DNA of 42,541 nt, taken from assembly GCA_017938145.1 (NCBI GenBank), contig JAGBCB010000030.1:1-42541 (forward strand). Direction: 5' to 3'. Shown here piece after piece: positions 25,882 through 33,742 of the stretch. The stretch is from Lachnospiraceae bacterium. Lineage in GTDB: Bacteria > Bacillota > Clostridia > Lachnospirales > Lachnospiraceae. Below the pieces are notes generated by a model, which was not told the DNA's origin, did no database searches, and was given only the letters and a program-made list of their open reading frames with translations. The position numbers were made by a program, and so were the translations under genes. The number at the start of each line of letters is the position of its first letter. Position 1 is the stretch's first letter.

Positions 25882-27948
25882 ATGAGAAAAAAACTTTTAT
25901 TGTTTTTTACAGTAATATCCGTAACTGTTTTGACGGCGGCATGCGGCACAAACGAAACACCGCAGACGCCGACGGCTACGATAGCACCAACGCAGGTTGC
26001 GGAGCCAACAGCGGAACCGACACAGGCCACAGAGCCTGCAGCAACACCAACCGCAGAACCAACGGCGGAACCAACCAAGGCCGTAGAAGCAACCACAAAA
26101 CCAACCATAGCACCTGCTAAGGCACCGGTTAATGATGATGCTCCTTCGGTAGAGGAAGCATATTCCCTTGCATTTTCCAGATATACCGGTGTGTACGGGG
26201 AAGGCTTTGGCCTTGCCATGGCGGCGTCGGAGGAAACGGCAGAGATTTACTATACGTTGGACGGCAGCGACCCGGAAACAAGTGCCACGGCAATTAAATA
26301 TACAGCTGCGGTTCCGGTAGTAAGCAGAACCGGAGAAGCAAACGTAGTATCGGCGATAGATCCGGTACTGTTTTCCGGAAGTTTCAATTATCCAAGCAAG
26401 AATACCTTTAAATGTGAAATAAAGGTACCGGAAGATTCAGCGGTAGATAAGTGCACCGTGGTACGTGCGGTGGCAAAATACGCCAACGGAATCATTTCTG
26501 ATGAGGTTTCCGCTACCTACTTTATCGGCACCATGGAGGAACACATCAAAGGATTGGCAGAGAGCTGCGTTGCAGCGGGAATGCCTTTGTCTGTGGTAAG
26601 TATTTCGGCAAATTATGATGACCTGTTCGGTGAAACAAAGGGCATCTACATGAAGGGTAAAATCTTTGAAGGAGCCCTGAAACAGTACATCGTGCAAAAC
26701 GGTGGGCTTTCCAATGGTGAAGAAGCAAGAAGTCTGGATGCTAACTACAAGAGAAAGGGACGAGGATGGGAAAGAAAAGTCCGGGTTTCTTTTATGGAGG
26801 CGACACCGGAGGGATTAACCGAAGTGGTTGCCCAGACATGTGGTGTCCGCATTCAGGGAAATTATTCCCGTTCGGATTTGCAAAAAGGTCTTCGCTTATA
26901 TGCCAGGGAAGACTATGGAAAAAAGAATTTTAAATATGCTTTCTTTGGTGAAAATTATGTGGATTTTGAAGGCGAAACCATGGATAAATTTAAAACCCTG
27001 GTGCTTAGGAACGGTGGTAACTGTGCCTTTACTTCCAAATTTAATGATACGTTCTGGCAGTCGCTGGTAACGGAACTGGACTGCGGCACCCAGAAGTCCC
27101 GGCCGTGCGTAGTTTATATCAACGGTGAATACTGGGGCTTATATATCCTGCAGGAGGACTACACCGATAATCACATGGAAAATCTGTACGGTGTGGACAA
27201 CAAGGCAGTAGTAATTTATAAAGGCGATGCAGAGGCGTTGGAACTGGGTTACAAACTGGACGCGGGAGACATTCCGGAAGGAGAAGAGGAAACCTATTAT
27301 TTTGAGGAACTTTTAAACTTCTTTGAGAACCACGAAAACCTTATGGATGATACGACGTATGCAGAGTTTTGCAAACTGGTGGACCCACAGTCTGTGATGG
27401 ATTACTTTGCGGTGCAGTGTTTCATTAACAACAAATGGGACTGGCCGGGTAAAAACTGGTCTATGTGGAAGACTACAACTTCTGACGGCGTGGAAGACAG
27501 TTACGGCGACGGCAGATGGCGTTTCCTGTTTTATGACATGGAGTTCGGCGGTGTCAGCGGAGGCAGTGATGCCAGAACCAATACCATCAAAGAGGATAAC
27601 TACAAGCCGGAAGGTCTGCTTGACTTTAATACCGATAATCCGGCAGTTCTATGTTTTGCCTACTGCATGACAAATCAGGGCTTTAGGCAGGAGTTTAACA
27701 AGACCCTGCTTGGACTTTCCGAGGGTGTGCTTGAGAAGGACAAAGCTTTGTCACGTCTGGAAGAATATGAAGCAATTTATGGCCCGCTCTTTGAACAGTT
27801 TTTTGAAAGATATCCAAAAACAGGAAGTGCAGAAAATGCGCTGGAAGGTGGTTACGCATCCGCAAGATGTATCCGGGATTTCATAAAGGAAAGAGAAAAA
27901 TACATTCAAAAAATGGTAGACTATGTAATTAAAAAGCGTGGAGAATAA
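25882..27948 (+). CDS. CotH-kinase family lipoprotein
   Basis: A 688-residue exported protein. The signal peptide ends in the lipobox LTAAC, giving lipidated Cys21. A Thr/Pro/Glu-rich linker (about 22-80) is followed by a chitobiase-C-like strand set (IYYTLDGSDPETS, about 113-125) and then a CotH domain from about residue 300: VRIQGNYSRSDLQKGLRL, the K/N-rich core, INGEYWGLYILQEDY and WRFLFYDMEFGG. CotH proteins are atypical kinases; Bacillus CotH phosphorylates spore-coat proteins with ATP. Here the domain would act outside the membrane, where ATP is scarce, so the substrate is unclear. It follows the FliB-like gene by one base and ends at a terminator, so the pair may modify a common surface protein. 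Confidence 0.85.
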   Translation: MRKKLLLFFTVISVTVLTAACGTNETPQTPTATIAPTQVAEPTAEPTQATEPAATPTAEPTAEPTKAVEATTKPTIAPAKAPVNDDAPSVEEAYSLAFSRYTGVYGEGFGLAMAASEETAEIYYTLDGSDPETSATAIKYTAAVPVVSRTGEANVVSAIDPVLFSGSFNYPSKNTFKCEIKVPEDSAVDKCTVVRAVAKYANGIISDEVSATYFIGTMEEHIKGLAESCVAAGMPLSVVSISANYDDLFGETKGIYMKGKIFEGALKQYIVQNGGLSNGEEARSLDANYKRKGRGWERKVRVSFMEATPEGLTEVVAQTCGVRIQGNYSRSDLQKGLRLYAREDYGKKNFKYAFFGENYVDFEGETMDKFKTLVLRNGGNCAFTSKFNDTFWQSLVTELDCGTQKSRPCVVYINGEYWGLYILQEDYTDNHMENLYGVDNKAVVIYKGDAEALELGYKLDAGDIPEGEEETYYFEELLNFFENHENLMDDTTYAEFCKLVDPQSVMDYFAVQCFINNKWDWPGKNWSMWKTTTSDGVEDSYGDGRWRFLFYDMEFGGVSGGSDARTNTIKEDNYKPEGLLDFNTDNPAVLCFAYCMTNQGFRQEFNKTLLGLSEGVLEKDKALSRLEEYEAIYGPLFEQFFERYPKTGSAENALEGGYASARCIRDFIKEREKYIQKMVDYVIKKRGE

Positions 27949-27950
27949 GC

Positions 27951-27985
27951 AAAAAGCACCGGACTTGTGGGTACCGGTGCTTTTT
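27951..27985. terminator. Bidirectional intrinsic terminator
   Basis: AAAAAGCACCGG (27951-27962) pairs perfectly with CCGGTGCTTTTT (27974-27985), with U-runs possible on both strands. It separates the convergent CotH and pdxU-like genes. Confidence 0.9.
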
Positions 27986-28015
27986 CTTGTATAGGGTAGA
28001 GATTTAGATGTAGAC

Positions 28016-28825
28016 TTACTTTTCCAGCTTTGTAAACAAATCTGCTTTAATCAGTACTGGGCGGAGAGCCAGGTAAAGTAATACGGCACATAATAAGGAA
28101 AGTGCTGCATTGACGCCTGTGGTCAGGGTGGCAATTTTTGCAAGGGCTTTGGAAGCGTCCTGCGGAATTCCGAATAAGTACATTTTGTAGAAGTATCCTA
28201 CCAGTGGGTCGGCAACAACGTTAAACAACAGACCGGCACCGGCGGAAACAGTGGTGGCAACTGCCAGTTTTTTCTTGTCGGTAATTTTTGTGATGTGGAA
28301 ACACTTATGAGCCACAAAACCTGTAATCAGACCGATGCAAAGCTTTAAGAAGAAAGTTTTAGGTGCACTGGTAACATAAATTGTGGTAAGGTCTGCCAGT
28401 GTTAATCCAAGAGCGCCTGCCATGCCGCCGAGAGGTCCGCCAAGAAGCAAAGCTGCCAGTACAACGAAGGTGTTTCCTAAGTGGAAGGCTGTGGAACCGC
28501 CCGGTAAGTTAATGTCAATTTTAAAGTATGTAAACATGATATAGGACAGGGCAGCAAACAGGGCAGCCTGAGCCATGCGCTTTACCTGTTCGGAAGAAGT
28601 GTAGGTTACGGCATTCTCCTTTTGCTTCAAACGGGTGATACCGCTAATCAAAACTACCAGTCCGATGAGTAATGCGAAAATACCCCATAAAATAAACGGA
28701 AAATACGGGTCATCGGCATTGATTTTTTCTGCCGGAGTGTAGCCGGTAAAACCAACAATATTTAATATGAGTCCGGCAAGGGTTAACGCGCCGCCGATAA
28801 TAGGTTGAATCAGATTTTTTTTCAT
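28016..28825 (-). CDS. ECF transporter S component, probably for vitamin B6
   Basis: A 269-residue membrane protein. Residues about 80-262 match ECF substrate-binding subunits: VKRMAQAALFAALSYIMFTYFKI, LGNTFVVLAALLLGGPLGGMAG and GLTLADL are characteristic. Two extra hydrophobic segments (about 5-28 and 42-63) precede this core. The gene lies 19 bases after pyridoxamine kinase on the same strand with AGGAGG as ribosome site. This pairing is known for PdxU-type vitamin B6 uptake subunits, in which the kinase traps the vitamin by phosphorylation. The ligand is thus inferred from context; a thiamine-precursor role cannot be excluded. It needs a shared EcfAT module encoded elsewhere. Confidence 0.75.
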   Translation of the reverse strand: MKKNLIQPIIGGALTLAGLILNIVGFTGYTPAEKINADDPYFPFILWGIFALLIGLVVLISGITRLKQKENAVTYTSSEQVKRMAQAALFAALSYIMFTYFKIDINLPGGSTAFHLGNTFVVLAALLLGGPLGGMAGALGLTLADLTTIYVTSAPKTFFLKLCIGLITGFVAHKCFHITKITDKKKLAVATTVSAGAGLLFNVVADPLVGYFYKMYLFGIPQDASKALAKIATLTTGVNAALSLLCAVLLYLALRPVLIKADLFTKLEK

Positions 28826-28844
28826 AGTTGTTATCCTCCTGATG

Positions 28845-29681
28845 CTAATTATGTTTTGTCAATTTTCCAAGCAATGGTTCAAAGTACACGCCGTCGGTGG
28901 AAGGAATATTATTTTCTTCCGTGAACATAATGGCTTCCCTGATAAAACTGCTTGCCATGGTAACGGATTCTTCAAAAGGAGTACCGTGGACTGCGTTGGA
29001 AGCAATGATGGCAGCAAATACATCGCCGGTGCCGGAGCGTTCCTTGCCGGCTTTCTTTTGCTTTTGAATGGTGGTACCGTTTGCTTTGTCGTAAATCAGA
29101 TTGACCAAAAAATCTTCGGATGTGATACCGGACACCACAATTTGCTCTGCCGGATACTGTTTTAATCGCGCCAGAAGCCCGTGGAGCTCGGCATCGGTCC
29201 AATCCCCGTCATGATATGGAATATCTGCTAAAATGCAGGCTTCGGTCAAATTCGGCGTTAAAATGTGGGCATAGGAAGCAAGGTCCTTCATGGCTTCGCA
29301 CATTTCTTTGGTGTATACCGAATACAGGCGGCCGTGGTCTCCCATAACCGGGTCGATGATTACCTTGGTGTCCGGAGTGGAAAACTCTGTAATAAGGCGT
29401 TTTACCATATCTATCTGCTCCAGGGAACTAAGGAACCCGGAGAGAATACCGTGAAAGGTCAAATCAAGCTTTTTCCAGTAATCCAGATAATCCGGAAGCT
29501 CGGTGGTCAAATCTTTTTTATAAAACTGCTGGAAACCGGGATGGTTGGAAAACAGGGCTGTTGGCACAGGACAACACTGGATTCCCATGGCGGAAATTAC
29601 AGGTACAGTAACTGCCAGCGACGATTTTCCAAAACCTACAATGCCGTTTACCGCAGCGATTTTTGGTATGGTATTATGCAT
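28845..29681 (-). CDS. pdxK: Pyridoxal/pyridoxamine kinase
   Basis: A 278-residue ribokinase-fold enzyme (EC 2.7.1.35) that phosphorylates vitamin B6 vitamers. The start KIAAVNGIVGFGKSSLAV corresponds to the family substrate-binding N-terminus. ILTPNLTEACILADI, the VVSGIT segment and the anion-hole motif RSGTGDVFAAII (about residues 216-227, with catalytic Asp) are all present. Length matches the family. Odd feature: the start codon follows directly after an eight-base U-run of a terminator-like hairpin, and the only ribosome-site candidate (AAGGA) lies inside that hairpin. It forms an operon with the downstream ECF subunit. Confidence 0.9.
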   Translation of the reverse strand: MHNTIPKIAAVNGIVGFGKSSLAVTVPVISAMGIQCCPVPTALFSNHPGFQQFYKKDLTTELPDYLDYWKKLDLTFHGILSGFLSSLEQIDMVKRLITEFSTPDTKVIIDPVMGDHGRLYSVYTKEMCEAMKDLASYAHILTPNLTEACILADIPYHDGDWTDAELHGLLARLKQYPAEQIVVSGITSEDFLVNLIYDKANGTTIQKQKKAGKERSGTGDVFAAIIASNAVHGTPFEESVTMASSFIREAIMFTEENNIPSTDGVYFEPLLGKLTKHN

Positions 29682-29720
29682 AAAAAAAAGAATTCCTTTC
29701 GTTGCTTTGAAAGGAATTCT
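29682..29720 (-). promoter_or_regulatory. Terminator-like hairpin abutting the pdxK start codon
   Basis: AGAATTCCTTTC (29689-29700) and GAAAGGAATTCT (29709-29720) form a perfect 12-base stem. On the minus strand it is followed by an eight-base U-run (29682-29689) and then at once the pdxK ATG. It can end the thiT transcript or act as an attenuator for pdxK. It also hides AAGGA, the only ribosome-site-like sequence for pdxK. Confidence 0.7.
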
Positions 29721-29781
29721 AATCCATGTTTGAGAATATTAAAATAATCAGTTTGATAAAATATATTAATACCAGATTTGT

Positions 29782-30330
29782 TTATTCCGTTGCCAGAACC
29801 TTAATCTTTGCAAAGGCTTTCCGTACCGGTGGTAAGGCAAGCAAGATAAGGGTAAGAATTACTTCCGGTAAAATGTAGCTTAAATTGTAAACAGTGGATG
29901 CCCAAATGGCCGCTGCATTGCCGCTGAAACTGTCCACATATGTAGTATAGAAAATCAGACCGGATACCATGTGGAAGAAGAAACGGCCGAAGGCACCTAC
30001 CAGGAAGCCGGTGATAAGCCCATTCTTCTTATTGTGGAAAAAGCCGGAAAGACCGAGGGCTGCAAAGGCCAGCGGATAATCAAGCAGAACCTGTGCCGGA
30101 TGAACCACATACGGACCGGTAATGAACTGCAGTACGCCGTAGGCAAAAGCACCGATGAGACCGGTAACCGGACCGTACCAGTAGCCGATGAGACATACAA
30201 TCAGCATGGAGAACAGTGTGGTGGAACCGCCGTTTGGCAGGCTCGGAAGCTTGATGACTACCGAGATGACGGTTGCCAGGGCAATAGCCATGGCGGAAAA
30301 TACGAGTTGCTTTGTTTTGTTTTTGGACAT
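29782..30330 (-). CDS. thiT: Thiamine ECF transporter S component ThiT
   Basis: A 182-residue membrane protein with about six helices, the usual ThiT size. Family features include AMAIALATVISVVIKLPSLPNGGSTTLFSM near the N-terminus (the substrate-loop region), GYWYGPVTGLIGAFAYGVLQFI, and the later AFGRFFFHMVSGLIFYTTY with aromatic residues typical of the thiamine pocket. It binds thiamine outside and delivers it through the shared ECF module, absent from this window. A TPP riboswitch directly upstream confirms the ligand. AAGGAGG lies 7 bases before the start, inside a hairpin that can hide it. Confidence 0.93.
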   Translation of the reverse strand: MSKNKTKQLVFSAMAIALATVISVVIKLPSLPNGGSTTLFSMLIVCLIGYWYGPVTGLIGAFAYGVLQFITGPYVVHPAQVLLDYPLAFAALGLSGFFHNKKNGLITGFLVGAFGRFFFHMVSGLIFYTTYVDSFSGNAAAIWASTVYNLSYILPEVILTLILLALPPVRKAFAKIKVLATE

Positions 30331-30337
30331 AAAAAAT

Positions 30338-30363
30338 CCTCCTTAAGATGTAAGCTTAGGAGG
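30338..30363 (-). promoter_or_regulatory. Ribosome-site-masking hairpin of the TPP riboswitch
   Basis: CCTCCTTAAG (30338-30347) pairs with CTTAGGAGG (30355-30363) with one bulge. In the minus-strand RNA the 3' arm contains the thiT ribosome site AAGGAGG. It is the likely expression platform: thiamine pyrophosphate would favour the closed state and block translation. Confidence 0.65.
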
Positions 30364-30392
30364 GGCCGAAGAAATTCATTATAGATTGAATT

Positions 30393-30480
30393 TTGCTTCC
30401 TTACGCCGGTATTAACCGGATCAAGTGATGAGGGTCAGCAGCCTGCAGGCTGCTTCTCAGCATTTGGCACCCCTAGCAAG
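30393..30480 (-). ncRNA. TPP riboswitch (THI box)
   Basis: On the minus strand the THI-box landmarks appear in order: CTTGCTAGGGGTGCC, GCTGAGA, a GC-rich P3 arm (GCAGCCTGCAGGCTGC), ACCCTCA, TTGATCCGGTTAATACCGGC and GTAAGGAAGCAAA, whose AGCAA closes P1 with TTGCT. It lies 62 bases from the thiT start. It represses thiT when thiamine pyrophosphate is plentiful. Confidence 0.95.
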
Positions 30481-30484
30481 TTTT

Positions 30485-30512
30485 AGTATAATCCTTTTTC
30501 GAAAAATGTCAA
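30485..30512 (-). promoter_or_regulatory. Promoter of thiT
   Basis: Reading leftward, a perfect TTGACA (plus 30507-30512) and TATACT (plus 30485-30490) are separated by 16 bases. The expected start site falls at the 5' end of the TPP riboswitch. Confidence 0.85.
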
Positions 30513-30585
30513 GAAAAAAAGACGGAAGTTTCTTCCGCCTGATTTCTGTAATAATTATAGCATATCTTCCGCAAAATATCTAGTC

Positions 30586-30614
30586 TTGTTATTAAAAAAA
30601 GAAATCAGTATAAT
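30586..30614 (+). promoter_or_regulatory. Promoter of the HelD-type helicase gene
   Basis: TTGTTA (30586-30591), a 17-base spacer and a perfect TATAAT (30609-30614) lie 48 bases before the start codon. It is divergent from the thiT promoter. Confidence 0.75.
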
Positions 30615-30661
30615 CGTGATTACAAAACAATGGAGAAGTGTGACGAAAGGGGACGGTGCCG

Positions 30662-32689
30662 ATGAATCAGGAACAGTATTTAAACTATGTGCTTGGCAAA
30701 CTGGAAACTGCCATAGAGGAGTTATCCGGAAATATGGAATCCAGCCGGACGGAAATTGCCAAAATGCAGGAGTATTACTGGGAAAGCTATAACGAATACG
30801 ACGAGTTCGGTTATGAGAAATTTGATAATGACCGCCTTCTTCGGGAGGAAATGGATTCCCACGGGGAACTGGTAAGAAAGTACGCCCGTTATGTGAAGAT
30901 GAAGGATTCCCCGTACTTTGCGGCGGTAACCTTCCGGTACGAAGACGAGGAGGAAGAAGAAACCTATTACATCGGTATTGGGGATTTTTCGCCAAGAAAA
31001 GGGGATGTACCTCTGGTTTGCGACTGGCGTGCTCCGATTTCCAGCCTGTTTTATGATTACGACGTAGGTAAGGCATCCTTCGTGGCGCCGGTGGGCAAGA
31101 TTTACGGAGATTTACTGCGTAAGAATCAGTATAAAATAAAAAACGGCAAGCTTCTTTATATGATTGACAGTGATATTGTCATCAACGACGATATTCTGCA
31201 GAAGGAGCTTTCCATGAACGCCAATGCCCGGTTAAAGAGCATTGTAACCACTATCCAGAAGGAGCAGAACGCCATTATCCGTAATGAAAAGGATAAAATC
31301 CTGGTCATTCAGGGGTGCGCCGGTTCCGGCAAAACCTCCGTGGCGCTGCACCGGGTGGCGTATCTGTTATATCACCACAGAAAGCAGCTGAGTGCAAAGC
31401 AGGTGTTGATTTTATCACCGAATCCGGTGTTTTCGGAGTATATTTCCCACATTCTGCCGGAACTGGGAGAAGAAAATATTCTGGAAATGTCCTTTGATTT
31501 GTATGCTTATAAAGAATTGAAAAAGTATAAGGACACCGAGGACCGATATGTATATCTGGAGCGACTGCTTACCCTGCCGGAAAAGGAAGCGTGGGAATAT
31601 CAGGCAAGGGTGGCGGAAAAGCAGTCTAAAGACTATGTGTTGGAGTTAAATGAGTTCGTACTGTTTTTAGAGGATTCCCTTATGAATTTCAGGGATTTCA
31701 ATTATAAAAAAATGCACCGCACCGAACAGGAGCTTCGGACGCTGTTTTACGATAAGTTTCCGGATATCCCGATTTTGGAGCGCTTAAAAACCGTGGCGGA
31801 ATATGTCATTGATGAGGAAGAAACCCTGTCCGGCAAGGAGCTTGATCCGCTGGAGAGGGAAATTGTGATAGATAAAATAGAGCGCATGTATGAGTCCAAG
31901 GATTTTTACGTGCTGTACAACCGTTTCCTTGCAGAAAGCGGCAGGGAGCCTATTAGGGAAAATGCCAAAGTAATTCCTTATGAGGATGTGTATCCGCTGC
32001 TTTATTTAAAACATTTACTGTACGGCAGCGTAAAACGCAGCGGCATCAAGCATCTGATTGTGGACGAGATGCAGGATTACTCCTACATGCAGTTTTTGGT
32101 ACTTTCCAAAATGTTTGACTGCCCAATGACTATCCTTGGCGACAGGGAACAGCAGGCGGCACCGGGGAAGCTGGATACCCAGACTCTTTGCAAAGAGATT
32201 TTCGGCAAAGAAGCTAAGCTTCTGACCCTGAAAAAGAGTTATCGTTCCACCTCCCAGATTACCCGCTTCGCAAACCGCATCGCCGGTATCGAAAATGAAG
32301 AGGCATTTGAGCGTCCGGGTAAGGAACCGGAGTGGATTTTGTCGAAAAATGAGTCTGAGATGCAGATGAAAATCATTGAAAAACTGACAAATGGACAGAA
32401 CGATGGTTTCGAGACCACCGCAATTCTTACTACAACTGAAGAACAGGCAGAACGACTATATGTAGCGTTAAAGGATAGGTTGGATGTCCATATGTTGTCC
32501 CCTAACAGCAGTAAGATGGAAAAAGGCATCGTGATTACCACCTTCTATCTGGCTAAAGGGTTGGAGTTTGACAGTGTGCATGTGGCATATACGCCGTTGG
32601 AAGAAAAGCTGACGGAATACCAGCGCCAGATTCTGTATATCGGGGCCACCAGGGCGCTGCATGAATTGACAATATATAGTATTAAGTAG
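30662..32689 (+). CDS. helD: HelD-type UvrD/Rep-like helicase (RNA polymerase recycling)
   Basis: A 675-residue superfamily 1 motor protein. An N-terminal coiled coil (about 1-75) and the HelD-specific stretch GIGDFSPRKGDVPLVCDWRAPISSLFYDY (about 102-130, here quoted only as GIGDFS and DWRAPISSLFYD) are followed by Walker A GCAGSGKTS (about 217-225), Walker B LIVDEMQD and the later GDREQQ, KKSYRST and GATRAL motifs. In Bacillus subtilis HelD frees RNA polymerase from stalled complexes. At 675 residues it is somewhat shorter than the B. subtilis protein. The ATG at 30662 has AAAGGGG 9 bases upstream; a GTG two codons earlier is too close. It has its own promoter and terminator. Confidence 0.9.
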   Translation: MNQEQYLNYVLGKLETAIEELSGNMESSRTEIAKMQEYYWESYNEYDEFGYEKFDNDRLLREEMDSHGELVRKYARYVKMKDSPYFAAVTFRYEDEEEEETYYIGIGDFSPRKGDVPLVCDWRAPISSLFYDYDVGKASFVAPVGKIYGDLLRKNQYKIKNGKLLYMIDSDIVINDDILQKELSMNANARLKSIVTTIQKEQNAIIRNEKDKILVIQGCAGSGKTSVALHRVAYLLYHHRKQLSAKQVLILSPNPVFSEYISHILPELGEENILEMSFDLYAYKELKKYKDTEDRYVYLERLLTLPEKEAWEYQARVAEKQSKDYVLELNEFVLFLEDSLMNFRDFNYKKMHRTEQELRTLFYDKFPDIPILERLKTVAEYVIDEEETLSGKELDPLEREIVIDKIERMYESKDFYVLYNRFLAESGREPIRENAKVIPYEDVYPLLYLKHLLYGSVKRSGIKHLIVDEMQDYSYMQFLVLSKMFDCPMTILGDREQQAAPGKLDTQTLCKEIFGKEAKLLTLKKSYRSTSQITRFANRIAGIENEEAFERPGKEPEWILSKNESEMQMKIIEKLTNGQNDGFETTAILTTTEEQAERLYVALKDRLDVHMLSPNSSKMEKGIVITTFYLAKGLEFDSVHVAYTPLEEKLTEYQRQILYIGATRALHELTIYSIK

Positions 32690-32692
32690 TAT

Positions 32693-32729
32693 AATGAGCG
32701 TAGAGAGAAATCTTTCTACGCTCATTTTT
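32693..32729 (+). terminator. Intrinsic terminator after helD
   Basis: AATGAGCGTAGAGAG (32693-32707) pairs with CTTTCTACGCTCATT (32712-32726) with one G-U-type mismatch, followed by TTTTT. Confidence 0.88.
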
Positions 32730-32807
32730 GATGAGCATCTGAAACAGGCGTGTCAGCCGAATTTTCCAACATGAAAGAAATATTAAGCAAAAGAAAGGAT
32801 TTTGCCT

Positions 32808-33323
32808 ATGGGAGAAACGACAGAATGGATTACCATTGGTTTGCAGGAGGAATTGGATACTTATAATTTGGAAGGAAAATGGAATGATTATATTGGTGTG
32901 CAAAAATGTGTGATTGGCACATTAAAAGAAGAAGGATTCTTAGAAAATAATGTGGTAGTAAATGAAAAGTCAGGCATGGTAGTCAGAATTTCAGCAAAAG
33001 GAATAAAGGAGACATTGGGTAAAGGCAAACGATTTCAGAACTTGCCGAAAGATTTAAAACAATTAAAGGTTGCATCACTCAGGTATTTGCCTAAAGTGAT
33101 AGAAAAGGGAGATGTACTTGCAGATGATGTACCCAATGTACATGGAGAAACAGCATTATATGCTTATGTTATGTCATATATAATAATTGATGGTATGAAC
33201 TATGGGATAAGAGTAGCGGTAAAGAAGAGAATTGGCGACAATATATTTTGGATTCATAATATAGATTGCAACGAAAAAAGCCCCGAATTACTCGACCTCC
33301 GTTCCGTTAGGATTGGCAATTAA
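32808..33323 (+). CDS. Orphan LPD3/PBECR-like protein (possible toxin-type nuclease domain)
   Basis: A 171-residue protein. The middle and C-terminal part (VVRISAKGIKETLGKGKRF, LKVASLRYLPKVIEKG, YIIIDGMNYGIRVAVKKRIGDNIFWIHNID) resembles domains named LPD3 and PBECR (barnase/EndoU/colicin-like), which occur in polyvalent phage and mobile-element proteins and are predicted RNases. The catalytic set cannot be judged by eye. No immunity gene is adjacent: helD ends at a terminator upstream and a T-box lies downstream. Low GC compared with neighbours suggests transfer. AAAGAAAGGA precedes the ATG at 32808. The family call is tentative. Confidence 0.5.
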   Translation: MGETTEWITIGLQEELDTYNLEGKWNDYIGVQKCVIGTLKEEGFLENNVVVNEKSGMVVRISAKGIKETLGKGKRFQNLPKDLKQLKVASLRYLPKVIEKGDVLADDVPNVHGETALYAYVMSYIIIDGMNYGIRVAVKKRIGDNIFWIHNIDCNEKSPELLDLRSVRIGN

Positions 33324-33393
33324 TGAGATTCAGGACCTATATTTATAGTACACCTAATGAGCAATGAAGTCAAGAGAAAAAAGGTTGTTTTTC

Positions 33394-33422
33394 TTGACAA
33401 GGGTTATATCTCAGTGTATACT
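33394..33422 (+). promoter_or_regulatory. Promoter of the trpS T-box transcript
   Basis: A perfect TTGACA (33394-33399), a 17-base spacer and TATACT (33417-33422) precede the T-box leader. Confidence 0.88.
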
Positions 33423-33437
33423 TAGTTCAAATATTTA

Positions 33438-33708
33438 AAACCAATGCGTAAGAAGAGTAGTATTACCCGAATCTTCAGAGACCTGCCGGTAGGTGCAAGG
33501 CAGGGTGGAAGGTAGTGTGAATGGACTTACAAGGGCCGGAGGAAAGCAAGTGCAAGTAATGCCGGACGGAAGCCTGACCGTTATTACAGGAATCATCTGA
33601 ATGGATGAGGTTGAGGTGGGCATAAAAATGCCAAACCGGGTGGTACCGCAGAAGTAATTACAACGCTTTTGTCCCAGTGAAGATTGGGGCAAAGGCGTTT
33701 TCTTTTTG
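33438..33708 (+). ncRNA. T-box leader controlling trpS
   Basis: Landmarks in order: AGAGA (near 33477) in stem I, a specifier loop with GAATGGAC in which TGG (33522-33524) is a tryptophan codon, the T-box core GGGTGGTACCGC (33638-33649) and a terminator with arms AACGC-TTTTG-TCCCA and TGGGG-CAAA-GGCGTT (33662-33699) followed by TTTCTTTTT. Uncharged tRNA-Trp should bind the specifier and TGGT, form the antiterminator and let transcription enter trpS. Confidence 0.95.
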
Positions 33709-33742
33709 TCCCGGAAACGAAAAAGAAAAGGAGATTAGAACA

